A DNA stretch of 64,000 nt. Origin: Ruegeria sp. ANG-S4 (lineage in GTDB: Bacteria > Pseudomonadota > Alphaproteobacteria > Rhodobacterales > Rhodobacteraceae). The stretch spans positions 115,304 through 179,303 of the forward strand of contig NZ_JWLK01000007.1 of the NCBI RefSeq assembly GCF_000814005.1, in the 5' to 3' direction. Shown piece after piece: positions 29,101-37,137 of this stretch (its first letter is position 1; every line of letters starts with the position of its first letter). The position numbers and the translations under genes are program-made. Below the pieces are notes generated by a model. The model did no database searches. It was not told where the DNA came from and saw only the letters and a list, made by a program, of their open reading frames with translations.

Positions 29101-30021
29101 GTCGACCGGTTGTTCAGGATCGATTGTCAGACGAACCGGCAGCGTGTTGACGAATGCGCCGACCGCGTCCCCAATCCCGGCGATGTCTGCCGGACGGCCG
29201 GCGGTCACGGTGCCAAAAACCACATCATCCTGCCCAAGCATGCGACGCAACACCAATGCCCACGCGGCTGACAGCACCGTGTTCGTTGTCATCTTCAGCC
29301 GGGCAGCGATTTGTTCAACCCTTTCCAGAAGATCCGCACCCAGCAAATCCGAGCGCGACTGCTGCAGGGTTCCAACCCGGGTGTCGCCGGGTTCCGGTAG
29401 CAAACTGGGGGCATCCAGACCGGAGAACTGTTCGGTCCAGAATTCGTGATCGGTCAACGGTGACTGTTTTCGCAACCAGATGAGGTAGCTTTTGAAACTC
29501 GGCGGCAACGGGCCCAAAGGCGGCGCGTTGTTGTAGCGATTGAAGACGTCTTTCAATGCGACTTCGGTGGACCAACCGTCGCTGATCAGATGGTGCATCG
29601 TCCAAACAAGTCGCCACGAAGTATCAGAGATTTGGATCAAGGCAATCGCCATCAGCGGTGGCGTTTTAAGATCAAACTGGCGCAGTTGTTCCTGCTTTTC
29701 CAGGTCGCGCAGCTTGTCCTTTACATTCGGTTCGTCGCGCCAATCCAATTCTGTCCAGGGCAAGTCAGCCCGTTCGCGGACGACCTGCACGGGCTGCTTG
29801 GTACCCTCCCAGACAAAACCGGCGCGAAAGGCATCGCGGGCTTCGATGACAGATTGTATCGCAGCCTTCAGGCGTTCGGGTTCAAGTGGGCCGTCCACTG
29901 CGCACGAAACGACCGCCACGTAAGCGCCGGGTGTTCCCCTACGCTGGACAGCGTGAAACAGCATGCCTTTCTGCGCCGATGTCAGCGGAAGAATGTCGGC
30001 AACGCCCTTCGGATGTCCCAT
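26191..30021 (-). CDS. Nonribosomal peptide synthetase, terminating module C-A-PCP-TE
   Basis: 1276 residues. Condensation domain about 8-440 with an intact HHLISDG (H143, H144, D148). Adenylation domain about 460-935 with MFTSGSQNRPKG at 588-599, NEYGPTEATVW, YRTGDLG, the A8 motif ending RGHRIELSELE and LPNGKLD. Carrier domain has GGDSL with Ser977 for phosphopantetheine. Thioesterase about 1035-1270 has GFSAG with Ser1108. Reading the specificity pocket by position gives D-S-A-L-I-A-E-V-W, which I cannot assign. Start at 30021 leaves a one-base gap after the preceding NRPS. It should add the last residue and release the product. Confidence 0.95.
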   Translation of the reverse strand: MGHPKGVADILPLTSAQKGMLFHAVQRRGTPGAYVAVVSCAVDGPLEPERLKAAIQSVIEARDAFRAGFVWEGTKQPVQVVRERADLPWTELDWRDEPNVKDKLRDLEKQEQLRQFDLKTPPLMAIALIQISDTSWRLVWTMHHLISDGWSTEVALKDVFNRYNNAPPLGPLPPSFKSYLIWLRKQSPLTDHEFWTEQFSGLDAPSLLPEPGDTRVGTLQQSRSDLLGADLLERVEQIAARLKMTTNTVLSAAWALVLRRMLGQDDVVFGTVTAGRPADIAGIGDAVGAFVNTLPVRLTIDPEQPVDALLHTHARSENARRRHEFASLPEVQACAPFPAGTPLFDALFVNEGVANVSLEFGNIRLSDLRTSQFSNYPLALLVTPQGSFKAEIYFDPAKISGEKVETCLDSYKQVLIKLSGNPEIRIKDLFQSAQSFATTAPAPDNETVVQRFLQQAGTNPNAPALSDENGTLTYSDLSYRARQIAHALRAKGVGPSDIIPVALPRGADSVAAFLGVMMCGAAYVPLDLTYPAQRIAQIFDVVSPRLFVTQSDCEMDVSETAAQAVLVDNLQVAIDPASATTGERAYVMFTSGSQNRPKGVEITQTGLAVSTAARDIVHGAPPEAYLLLSSLAFDSSVAGIYWTLCSGGHLVIAARRAEQEPLQLGKLIRQHQITHTLCLPSLAQALLLTVPKQDLQSLRMLIAAGEAVPTELIAQCQAALPLCRLINEYGPTEATVWCTSFDATGFDGSHVPIGSPIPGTWVGIVDPDDCQAEPGDVGEIVVAGKTVAQGYLNDPRQTAERFFSMGPDALPAYRTGDLGVADAAGCITFLGRKDKQVKIRGHRIELSELETVARSVAENTRVAALITETDGMRAITLALECRDGDALCERVRSEIEATLPAPFHPKSVEAVAEFPNLPNGKLDERALATLLAERMTSKDNVPLRDDLETRIAALFADVLKVTCTSRDDNFFEMGGDSLMTLKTSARAREGGLRFEPMDLFSFPTVGGLADHLRALQQGDVDQTRWKVFRTANERGQETPVALVHCLMPFFNHVAEHLGPDHTVVHMPGHRLPGMPVPFDKSLEDLADEAIATLRDVAPDRPILLCGFSAGCALVLAIAKQLGPENVAGIVLLDPPYKMIGAEPALQPLYYRTYKRWRYQFRRAKHRRKAQVAVPEAKAQLDNPNCTEDQRIDAVSLTYGLAINDYHVQRVDHPTRVFLTPGNPAMTKGDVLDTHLTNKRIHQVETKHRQLLRETESQARIAACIKSLIDKSAESLG

Positions 30022-30022
30022 G

Positions 30023-33000
30023 TCAGTCCAAAGCCCTTGCGATCGCGGAAAGGTCGTCATCGTCGAGATCAATCAACGCGGGCTCCTCGTCTGACACCTC
30101 TTTGGACGGAATTACCCCGTCGGCATGGTTTGCCAGACTTCGGATCGTGCGATGTTCAAAGAGCGAAATGGGTTGCAGCGCAAGCCCGCGCTCGTTGGCC
30201 TTCATTGCAATTTGAATTGCGGTGAGGCTGTCGATGCCCAGATCGAAGAAATCATGCGTCACGCCTACGCGGGGGGTTTTTAGTACAGTGCCCACGATCT
30301 CAGCCAGCCGGAGTTCCATAGGGGTTTCAGGGGCAGCAAATTCGATGAGTTCCGTGGATCGCTTCCTGCCTGATGGCAGCTGGCTTGTATCGACCTTGCC
30401 GTTTCCCGTCAGCGGCATCTGATCCAGAATGACAACGCTGTCTGGCAGCATTTCCCGTGGCAAATGGGCCCGCAATTCGGTCCAGATGTCACTCTCCTTA
30501 AGGTTTCGACCCGCAATGTAAGCCGTCAGCAAAGCGGGGCGGTCAATTGGCTCGTCAAAACCGATTTCATCCAGAATCTGGTTCACTTTGCCGACATCAA
30601 TATCGTCGTTCAGTTCATCCAGAGCTTGCGAGCGCGTTTTGTGCCCCATGCGAACATCCCAGGCATAGGGAACAGCATAGTTATGAAACCCTTCGCGGGT
30701 TTTGTGCAGGTGAATGCCAGTGTCATTGATCAGGCAGTTGGTCGACCTGCCCGTATCCGAGGGTCGGACCCAAGCGGTTTGGGTGTCCAGAAAGCTGTAG
30801 ATCTCGGACACGGGAACGTCGATATAGCGGTAGATATCCAGCACCTCGATCCGGTCCAGAAACGCCCCATCTCTCAGGTCATGTGTCTCCAGTAAATGAG
30901 ACAGCGCATCGTTTTCGGCGTGATAGGCCCGGCGGGCCTGCGAAACCATGGCGTCCAATTGGGCGCAGGTCGGTGCGGCATCTCGGAACAGTTCGGGCGT
31001 CAGGCGGGTCTCGAAGAACTGCCCACGGGACAAGCCGGTGACGACCAGTGGTGCGCCTTCGGTCAAAGCCGTCCGGAAGGCGAGCGTATAAAGCGCCTTG
31101 AAGCAACCTTGACAGACATTCGAATGGGTCTTGAGGCTGTCGACAAAGATCTGGTTCATTTTGTCGGTCTGCAAATACCGATGCGGCCAGCCCAGATCTT
31201 GCGTAACCCTTTGTATGTTCGCTTTTGCCTCGTCCGAGATATACCCATTGTCCAGCGTAACGGCGAGAACACGCGCAGTGTGACCTGCCAGTCGGTAGGC
31301 TGCATAGGTGCTGTCCTTGCCGCCGCTCAGCAGCATAACGGCATCGAACTCGCCAGTTCGGGCCGTTGCCGCACGTGCAATGACGGTTTCCAATTCAGGT
31401 TCCGGTCTAAAATACGCCTGCGCGCGGTCTTTGTAGCCGTCAAATTCGGCACAGATGGCGCAAAGATCATCTTCGACAAATCGAATGGAGGGCACGCTGT
31501 CAGACAATCCGCATTTTCGGCATTCTTTAGTTGCCTGCCGCTTTTGATCAGGCGTGTTGAAACCGACATATGCAGCATCAGCGCCGGAAAGCTCTCTGGC
31601 AATTTGTTCGATTTCAGCAACCTCAAGCCGGACGCCGCCACGCTTGACTTGCTGATCCGCGCGGCCCAGATAATCAACGCTGCCATCGTGATTTATGCGG
31701 CCCAGATCGCCGGTTTTGTAGATGCGTCCTTGTACCTTCGCAGGATCGCTCAGGAACGGCCCGTCTTCGGCATCGGGTGCGTTTATGTATCCTTGGGCCA
31801 AACGCCCGCCAATGACGATTTCGCCGGTGACGCCCAAAGGGCAAAAGTTCAATGAACTATCGCGGATGCTGATCGACATCTCAGATGCGGGCTTGCCAAC
31901 CTGGACAGATGCCCCCGCGTCATCGTGTCGGTCAAACACATGATGCATGGCCCCGACAACGCTTTCGGTCGGTCCATATTCGTTGATGATCGTCAGGTTC
32001 GGGGACAGGACATCCTGAGCCGTTCGGCACAGCTGGCTCGTCAGATTTTCGCCCCCCAAAACCAGTGTTTCGATCTGCTTGACGGGATGGCCCTGTTTGC
32101 ATGCCAGCGCCAGATGCGAAGGCGTCAGTTTGACGACGTCGACGTTGTCATCTGCAAAGACATCGAGAACAGCCAGATCAGGATCTGACCGTTCGGGGTA
32201 GACGGTGACAGACCCGCCAGTGATCAAGGGAACAAAAAGGGAGGTCAGCGTGAGGTCGAAGGAAACCGACGAAAAGAATGGGTAACGCGCGGGCTTTCTG
32301 CTGAATGTTTCTGCCGCCCATTGGATGTAGCGTGCGAAATCGCGATGGGCGACGGCGACGCCTTTGGGCGTGCCGGTCGAGCCCGAAGTAAAGAGCACGT
32401 AAGCCGTGTCAAACCCCGTGACGGTTGGCAAAGCGACAAGATCGCTTGTGAGTTCTGCAATATTGAAGCTAGGACAGGAATACGCCTTGTCGTCGTTCGC
32501 TCCAACAAGGATTGCGGCGGCGTTGCAGCCTTGGACAATACGCTGGGCGCGCGCGAAGGGTGTTTGGGCTGATATCGGGACAAAGCTCGCCCCCGCCTTC
32601 ATGATCGCCAGAGCGGCCAAAACGAAGTCGTAAGACCGTGGGAGATGGATCGCGACCCGTGCGCCCACTGAAATCCCTTGCCGAATAAGGCCAGCAGCAA
32701 TCTGATTGCTAAGCGCATCGACAGTGGCAAAGCTGAGCGGCTGACCAGTTCCGCTCAGCGCGACCGCGTCTGGCGTTTTTTCGGCCTGCTTCGAGAACGC
32801 GTCCAAAACGGTCGCGGATTGCACATCAGGTTCTTTCGGGCCGATCAGCAAGGCGCGATCACTTGAATCGGCGGTCATTTCCACCGAAGCGACCAGAGTT
32901 TCAGGAGCCAACAGAACCGCGTTCAATATGGCGTTGAAATGCGCGGCGATCCGGTCGCCGGGGACTTTTTCAAGGATCTCGTTGTGCACATCCAACGATA

Positions 33001-34123
33001 AATCTGGTAGCCCCTCGCCGACAAAATCCGCTACATGCAAGCGAATGGCATGGGCCGCGTCATGGGCACCGCTGTGCAACCATTGGACAGATGCCGGGTG
33101 TCCGGCAAAGTCGCCAAACCGGGCTTGAATATAATTGCAAACCGCACTGATCCCACCATCATCCTGGCCAGCGATGGCACCGGCGCGGGCCTGCCGAAGG
33201 AATGTTCCCAGACTGTTTTTTATCTTACCATGCAATTCCAGCAGGCTGTCTGCCGGGTTCACCTCAACTTGAAACGGCAAGACTTCGACGAACAGGCCAA
33301 GTGTTCTGCGATCAGTTTCCGACAGACGGTTGTGCGAGGGCAGGCCAAGCGTGATCTGTTCGTCGCCCGTGACCCGATGCAAATAGGCGGAATAGGCCGC
33401 CAGGTAGATTGCCATCTTTGACAGGTCGGGTGTGAAAAGGCGTAAGGCTGGGTCGGTTATGGCAGCTTCAAAAGCCTTTTGGGTGGGATCAGGAAACGGC
33501 ACCTGAATGCGTGTGGAGCGCGGCCCCCGATTTGAGGTGATGCCATAAGGCGGCGTTGCAAGAAGGCTTGGTGTAGTTTTGCGCGGTTCAACATCGGTCG
33601 CCTGAAAGGGCGCACTTTCGAAGTAATTTGGCGTTGGTGGCGCGTCGGTGTGGCTGCCTTCCGAAAACGACTGATAGCGTTGTGAGACCCGCTCAAAGAG
33701 AACGGCCCCAGATTGTGCATCGCAAACAATATGGTGCTGACACAAAATCCAGACCCAATGGGACTCGGCCAATTTCACCAAATGGTTTCGCATCGTACCG
33801 GTGCGCAAGTCGAAAGGAGCCTGCACCCAATCCGGCAACAGCTGTGCCAACGCCGCCTCGGGGGCGACTTCGTTACTGAGATCGACAGCCTGCACTGCAA
33901 CAGAGCTGTCCGCTGCCCGTTGCATAGGACCGTTGTCAGTATCGACAAACACCGCACGTAGCACTTCATTTTCTTGCGCAGTCGCGTGCAATGCCTTTTG
34001 AAAAATATCGGGATCAACCGCGAATTGCAGGTCAAAGCGCCACGCCATGTTGTATAATGGCTCGGTTGGGTGCAGTTGGTGCCCCCTCCAAAAGCGGCTT
34101 TGGCTTGCGGTCAACGGATACAT
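30023..34123 (-). CDS. NRPS module C-A-PCP with a PP-loop amidotransferase-like domain inserted in the A domain
   Basis: 1366 residues. Condensation domain 1-430 with HHIVCDA (H130, H131, D135; usual Gly replaced by Ala). Adenylation core 435-850 with LFTSGSTGTPKG (577-588), NEYGPTES, YKTGDLG (802-808) and the A8 motif (820-834). Residues about 855-1190 are then a foreign domain: C868-x2-C871 and C888-x2-C891 (zinc-ribbon-like), LLSGGKDSTY (PP-loop, 931-940), LDNGY, and C1004-x2-C1007. The A domain resumes with PALLTAYIAG and LPLTGNGKVD (1236-1245), and a carrier domain follows (Ser1299). The pocket reads D-L-T-K-V-G-E-V-G, close to the Asn code. The insert resembles WbuX/PseA-type sugar amidotransferases. 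Confidence 0.94.
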   Translation of the reverse strand: MYPLTASQSRFWRGHQLHPTEPLYNMAWRFDLQFAVDPDIFQKALHATAQENEVLRAVFVDTDNGPMQRAADSSVAVQAVDLSNEVAPEAALAQLLPDWVQAPFDLRTGTMRNHLVKLAESHWVWILCQHHIVCDAQSGAVLFERVSQRYQSFSEGSHTDAPPTPNYFESAPFQATDVEPRKTTPSLLATPPYGITSNRGPRSTRIQVPFPDPTQKAFEAAITDPALRLFTPDLSKMAIYLAAYSAYLHRVTGDEQITLGLPSHNRLSETDRRTLGLFVEVLPFQVEVNPADSLLELHGKIKNSLGTFLRQARAGAIAGQDDGGISAVCNYIQARFGDFAGHPASVQWLHSGAHDAAHAIRLHVADFVGEGLPDLSLDVHNEILEKVPGDRIAAHFNAILNAVLLAPETLVASVEMTADSSDRALLIGPKEPDVQSATVLDAFSKQAEKTPDAVALSGTGQPLSFATVDALSNQIAAGLIRQGISVGARVAIHLPRSYDFVLAALAIMKAGASFVPISAQTPFARAQRIVQGCNAAAILVGANDDKAYSCPSFNIAELTSDLVALPTVTGFDTAYVLFTSGSTGTPKGVAVAHRDFARYIQWAAETFSRKPARYPFFSSVSFDLTLTSLFVPLITGGSVTVYPERSDPDLAVLDVFADDNVDVVKLTPSHLALACKQGHPVKQIETLVLGGENLTSQLCRTAQDVLSPNLTIINEYGPTESVVGAMHHVFDRHDDAGASVQVGKPASEMSISIRDSSLNFCPLGVTGEIVIGGRLAQGYINAPDAEDGPFLSDPAKVQGRIYKTGDLGRINHDGSVDYLGRADQQVKRGGVRLEVAEIEQIARELSGADAAYVGFNTPDQKRQATKECRKCGLSDSVPSIRFVEDDLCAICAEFDGYKDRAQAYFRPEPELETVIARAATARTGEFDAVMLLSGGKDSTYAAYRLAGHTARVLAVTLDNGYISDEAKANIQRVTQDLGWPHRYLQTDKMNQIFVDSLKTHSNVCQGCFKALYTLAFRTALTEGAPLVVTGLSRGQFFETRLTPELFRDAAPTCAQLDAMVSQARRAYHAENDALSHLLETHDLRDGAFLDRIEVLDIYRYIDVPVSEIYSFLDTQTAWVRPSDTGRSTNCLINDTGIHLHKTREGFHNYAVPYAWDVRMGHKTRSQALDELNDDIDVGKVNQILDEIGFDEPIDRPALLTAYIAGRNLKESDIWTELRAHLPREMLPDSVVILDQMPLTGNGKVDTSQLPSGRKRSTELIEFAAPETPMELRLAEIVGTVLKTPRVGVTHDFFDLGIDSLTAIQIAMKANERGLALQPISLFEHRTIRSLANHADGVIPSKEVSDEEPALIDLDDDDLSAIARALD

Positions 34124-34131
34124 TCGACCAC

Positions 34132-34395
34132 CTAACCCGACGTCGCGCGCTTGGAACCGGCATATTCGGTCATCGCCGCGATCGAGCTGAAGTTCTCGAG
34201 TGTGACATCCTCGAACGGGATCTCGATGCCGAAGGTCTGCTCGATAAAGGCCACCAAGGACATCACGCCAAGCGAGTCAATCATGCCGCTCAGCAACAGC
34301 TCGTCGGTATCCGACACTGACTGCCCACCAAGAAACGTGGACTCAACGTAGGTTCTGAGCACGCCTGCAGGCGCTTCAGGCAGCGTGTCTGGCAT
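34132..34395 (-). CDS. Stand-alone peptidyl carrier protein (PltL-like)
   Basis: 87-residue carrier protein. The phosphopantetheine serine is Ser41 in GMIDSLGVMSLVAF, followed by the helix FGIEIPFEDVTLENF. The acidic segment before the Ser and this wording are like the PltL/RedO-type carriers that hold proline during oxidation to pyrrole-2-carboxylate. The gene overlaps the upstream adenylation gene by 20 bases and ends eight bases before the NRPS start, so it is made together with both. A phosphopantetheinyl transferase must come from elsewhere in the genome. Confidence 0.88.
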   Translation of the reverse strand: MPDTLPEAPAGVLRTYVESTFLGGQSVSDTDELLLSGMIDSLGVMSLVAFIEQTFGIEIPFEDVTLENFSSIAAMTEYAGSKRATSG

Positions 34396-35893
34396 GAGCT
34401 CGTCCTAGCAATGTGACCCTGTCGATTTTCCCGGTCGAGGTGCGCGGCATTTGTTCCAGCCACTCGATGCTTTCCGGTATGGCGTACCAAGGCAAAATGG
34501 CCGCGATGTTAGTTTTTATTTCTGCGACATCGGGCTGCGTACCGCCTGATACAAAAGCGTGGATTTGGTTATTAGAAACCACGACTGCGGCTTCAGTCAC
34601 AGCGGTCGCGACGGTCAGCGCCAGTTCAACCTCATCCAGTTCGATGCGAAACCCGCGAAGTTTGATCTGGCGATCTTCTCGCCCGACCAACAGCAGCTGC
34701 CCATCCGGCGCGCGGCGCACGATGTCGCCGGTGCGATAGAACCTCTTTGACGACCCATTTGCATCCGGCAAAACACAAAATCGCTGATCTGTTTGGGCCG
34801 GGTCCTGCCAATACTCACGCATGACCTGGTCCGAAGAGATGAGCAGTTCGCCGCTTTCCGGCTCTGGCAGAGTTTCACCGATCCGCGCGGTGACCCCGGT
34901 GTCGGCATATCCAATGGGGATCGGGCTGACCCCGTCCAGATCATCATAGGTCATTCTGGCCGTGGTGCAGTGGTTCGTCTCGGTCGGGCCATAGGCATTC
35001 AGGAACTGCGCATTGGGCGCGTGTGCCGCAAAAGACTTGAGTGGTGCAGGCGGCATCTTCTCCCCGGCGAACATAACAACCCTCAGGGCCGACAGGTCCC
35101 GACTGGCCAAAGCGCCACGTTCTGCCATTTGGATCAGAGCGAACGGAACCGAATACCAGACCGAAATGCGTTCTTCCTCAGCCAATTGCGACAGGCTTGC
35201 GGGCAATTTGGTGTGCATTTCCGGAATGATGACCACGCAGGCCCCTGCCAATGCCGTGCTGAAAATGTCGAAGATCGACATATCGAAGTGCACGGGTGTG
35301 TGGTTGCTGACGCGGTCCGTTGCGCGCAAACCGCACAGGTTCGCCGCCATTCTGGCATAGGCCAACCCACTTTTGTGCGTGTGCACGATCCCCTTTGGCG
35401 CCCCGGTGGTGCCCGATGTCATGAGGATGTACGCGGGGTCCTCGGGGTCGCGCTGCTCCGCGCGTGATTGGATCGCAGAGCTCGCGCCGCTCGCATCTGG
35501 TAATTCCGCAAAGTCAAAAACCCGCATCGCAGGCGCTAAGTCTGCATAGATTTTCGCGCGCGCGGTATCCGCCAACACGCAATTGGGGGCGACAGCCTTG
35601 ATCTGTGCCAGCATGCGTTCGGAAGGGGCTGCTGGGTCGATCGGGACGTAAACGGCACCGACCCGCAGGATCGCATACAAAGCTGCAACGACGTGCGGTG
35701 ATTTGGCGGCAGACAGGATCACCCTGTCGCCGCGCTGAACATCCTGAGACAGTAGATGCGCGGCGATCCGGTTCACATGGCGTTCCAGCGCGTTATAACT
35801 GGTCGCGCCACCAACCATGCTGATGGCATCGGCCTGTGGCGTTGCATCGGCGAAATGCGCAAGTGGATCATCCAGGAAGACCGCGTTCAGCAT
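34376..35893 (-). CDS. Stand-alone adenylation enzyme, L-proline-type (PltF-like)
   Basis: 505-residue amino-acid:carrier ligase. The core motifs are ILMTSGTTGAPKG (A3, from about 156), NAYGPTETN, YRTGDIV, the A8 motif ending LRGFRIELDE and TSTGKIDR. The wording HTPVHFDMSIFDIF, WYSVPFALI and VVMFAGEKMP is typical of prolyl-AMP ligases that feed pyrrole pathways. Pocket residues read D204, M205, F208, Y247, M274, A276, A300, H308, C309. Asp, Tyr, Ala and Cys agree with the PltF proline code as I remember it; others differ. Overlaps the HupE-like gene by one base and the carrier gene by 20. Confidence 0.9.
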   Translation of the reverse strand: MLNAVFLDDPLAHFADATPQADAISMVGGATSYNALERHVNRIAAHLLSQDVQRGDRVILSAAKSPHVVAALYAILRVGAVYVPIDPAAPSERMLAQIKAVAPNCVLADTARAKIYADLAPAMRVFDFAELPDASGASSAIQSRAEQRDPEDPAYILMTSGTTGAPKGIVHTHKSGLAYARMAANLCGLRATDRVSNHTPVHFDMSIFDIFSTALAGACVVIIPEMHTKLPASLSQLAEEERISVWYSVPFALIQMAERGALASRDLSALRVVMFAGEKMPPAPLKSFAAHAPNAQFLNAYGPTETNHCTTARMTYDDLDGVSPIPIGYADTGVTARIGETLPEPESGELLISSDQVMREYWQDPAQTDQRFCVLPDANGSSKRFYRTGDIVRRAPDGQLLLVGREDRQIKLRGFRIELDEVELALTVATAVTEAAVVVSNNQIHAFVSGGTQPDVAEIKTNIAAILPWYAIPESIEWLEQMPRTSTGKIDRVTLLGRAHARHAA

Positions 35894-37137
35894 CAGTTGA
35901 TCACCCCTGCTGCCGCGATTCCTATCCCCGGGAAGGCGCCGACGGTCCGTTCAACAAACCAAAACAGCGCCACAGCGATCAGCGCAATTGATCCGTATTG
36001 AAGGAATATGACGCGATACGCTGTCAGTCTGCGCAGGGCGAAGAAGATCGGGAAAAGCACCAAAACGATGGCAAGCTGGCCAACTTCGACCCCGATATTG
36101 AATGTCGCCAGTCCCAGCGCCTTGCGTGCCGGATCCAGGCCCAGAGGCTCGAGAACGTTGGCGAACCCAAAGCCGTGGAATATGCCGAACAGGAAGACGA
36201 CCTTCCACGAGCTTGCATGAAACCGCGGGATCAGGTTGCCGAGGGCGACGACCGCTATCGAAATCGCGATGACCGCCTCGACCAGGGTGATCGGCAATGT
36301 GATGACTTCGAAGGTCGCAAGACACAGCGTGATCGTATGCGCGATCGTAAACACCGTCACGATTTTGACGGTTGCAAGCAGGCTGTCCCGGATGCTTTCA
36401 GACGGGACCCAGTGCGCATTTTCGATCCGCATGACGGCGCCCAGCAACAGGGTCAGCAGAAACAGAACGTGGTCGAACCCCAGCCAGATGTGCCAGATCC
36501 CATGCTCAAAGAACGTACGCGCGATGTCCTTGGTCGGTTCATCGTTCAGGTACAGGCTTTTGAAACCATCGCCGGTCCTGAAAATCAACGAGATGTAACC
36601 CTCGTTCTCGTCCATCCCGTTGCGCGTATTGCTTCCGATCAAAGCAAAGCCACGATGCGTGGGATCTATGTCCGAAAACAGCCCGTCATAGGACATGTCG
36701 ATGGTGGTTGGTGTCTGCTCAACGCCGATCACATTGAAATGAAACTGGGCGAACCTGCCGACCTTGGTGCCAAAAAAGGTCAGATCATCGAACTCGATCT
36801 GATAGGGTTGGCCTTGGTGCGACAGCTGCAAGCGGTCTTGAAAATATGTATGGAACTTGTCTGCGGCGGCGCGCACTTGATCATCGGTCATCAAGGCGTC
36901 GACCTCGGCCGAGTTCTGCTCGATCTTGGTCAAGTCGCTCAGCGTTACCTCAATGCGCCCGCTTAGCGTTTCGCGGGTAACATCAAAATAGACATAGCTT
37001 TGGTTATAGCTGTGGGCCTGCGCCACTGATGAAAAGACCACGAAGAGCCATAAAAGAACGCATGACCTCAGGGCCAAGAGGTGGTCGGGAATCAACGTGC
37101 GCGCAATTGCGGAAAGGCTCGGCGACATGTGTTTCAC
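35893..37137 (-). CDS. HupE/UreJ-like membrane protein with periplasmic domain, inside the NRPS operon
   Basis: 414 residues. A hydrophobic signal/anchor (about 22-42, ending VAQAHS) is followed by a roughly 165-residue periplasmic beta-type domain. From about residue 205 come six or so membrane helices of the HupE/UreJ_2 type, with the conserved HGIWHIWLGFDHVLFLLTLLL and later FHGFGFANVLE. The family is thought to move nickel or cobalt, or act as a metal-related permease. GTG at 37137 is chosen as start because GGAAGAG is well spaced and it overlaps the upstream stop (GTGA); ATG at 37128 is an alternative. Its role in a peptide cluster is unclear (export, metal loading or uptake). Confidence 0.85.
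   Translation of the reverse strand: MKHMSPSLSAIARTLIPDHLLALRSCVLLWLFVVFSSVAQAHSYNQSYVYFDVTRETLSGRIEVTLSDLTKIEQNSAEVDALMTDDQVRAAADKFHTYFQDRLQLSHQGQPYQIEFDDLTFFGTKVGRFAQFHFNVIGVEQTPTTIDMSYDGLFSDIDPTHRGFALIGSNTRNGMDENEGYISLIFRTGDGFKSLYLNDEPTKDIARTFFEHGIWHIWLGFDHVLFLLTLLLGAVMRIENAHWVPSESIRDSLLATVKIVTVFTIAHTITLCLATFEVITLPITLVEAVIAISIAVVALGNLIPRFHASSWKVVFLFGIFHGFGFANVLEPLGLDPARKALGLATFNIGVEVGQLAIVLVLFPIFFALRRLTAYRVIFLQYGSIALIAVALFWFVERTVGAFPGIGIAAAGVIN

Noticed and set aside
30554..31561. PP-loop segment as assembly chimera or frameshift product
   Set aside because: One uninterrupted frame runs from the C domain through the insert to A10 and the carrier domain, and the insert sits at the known permissive A8-A9 site.
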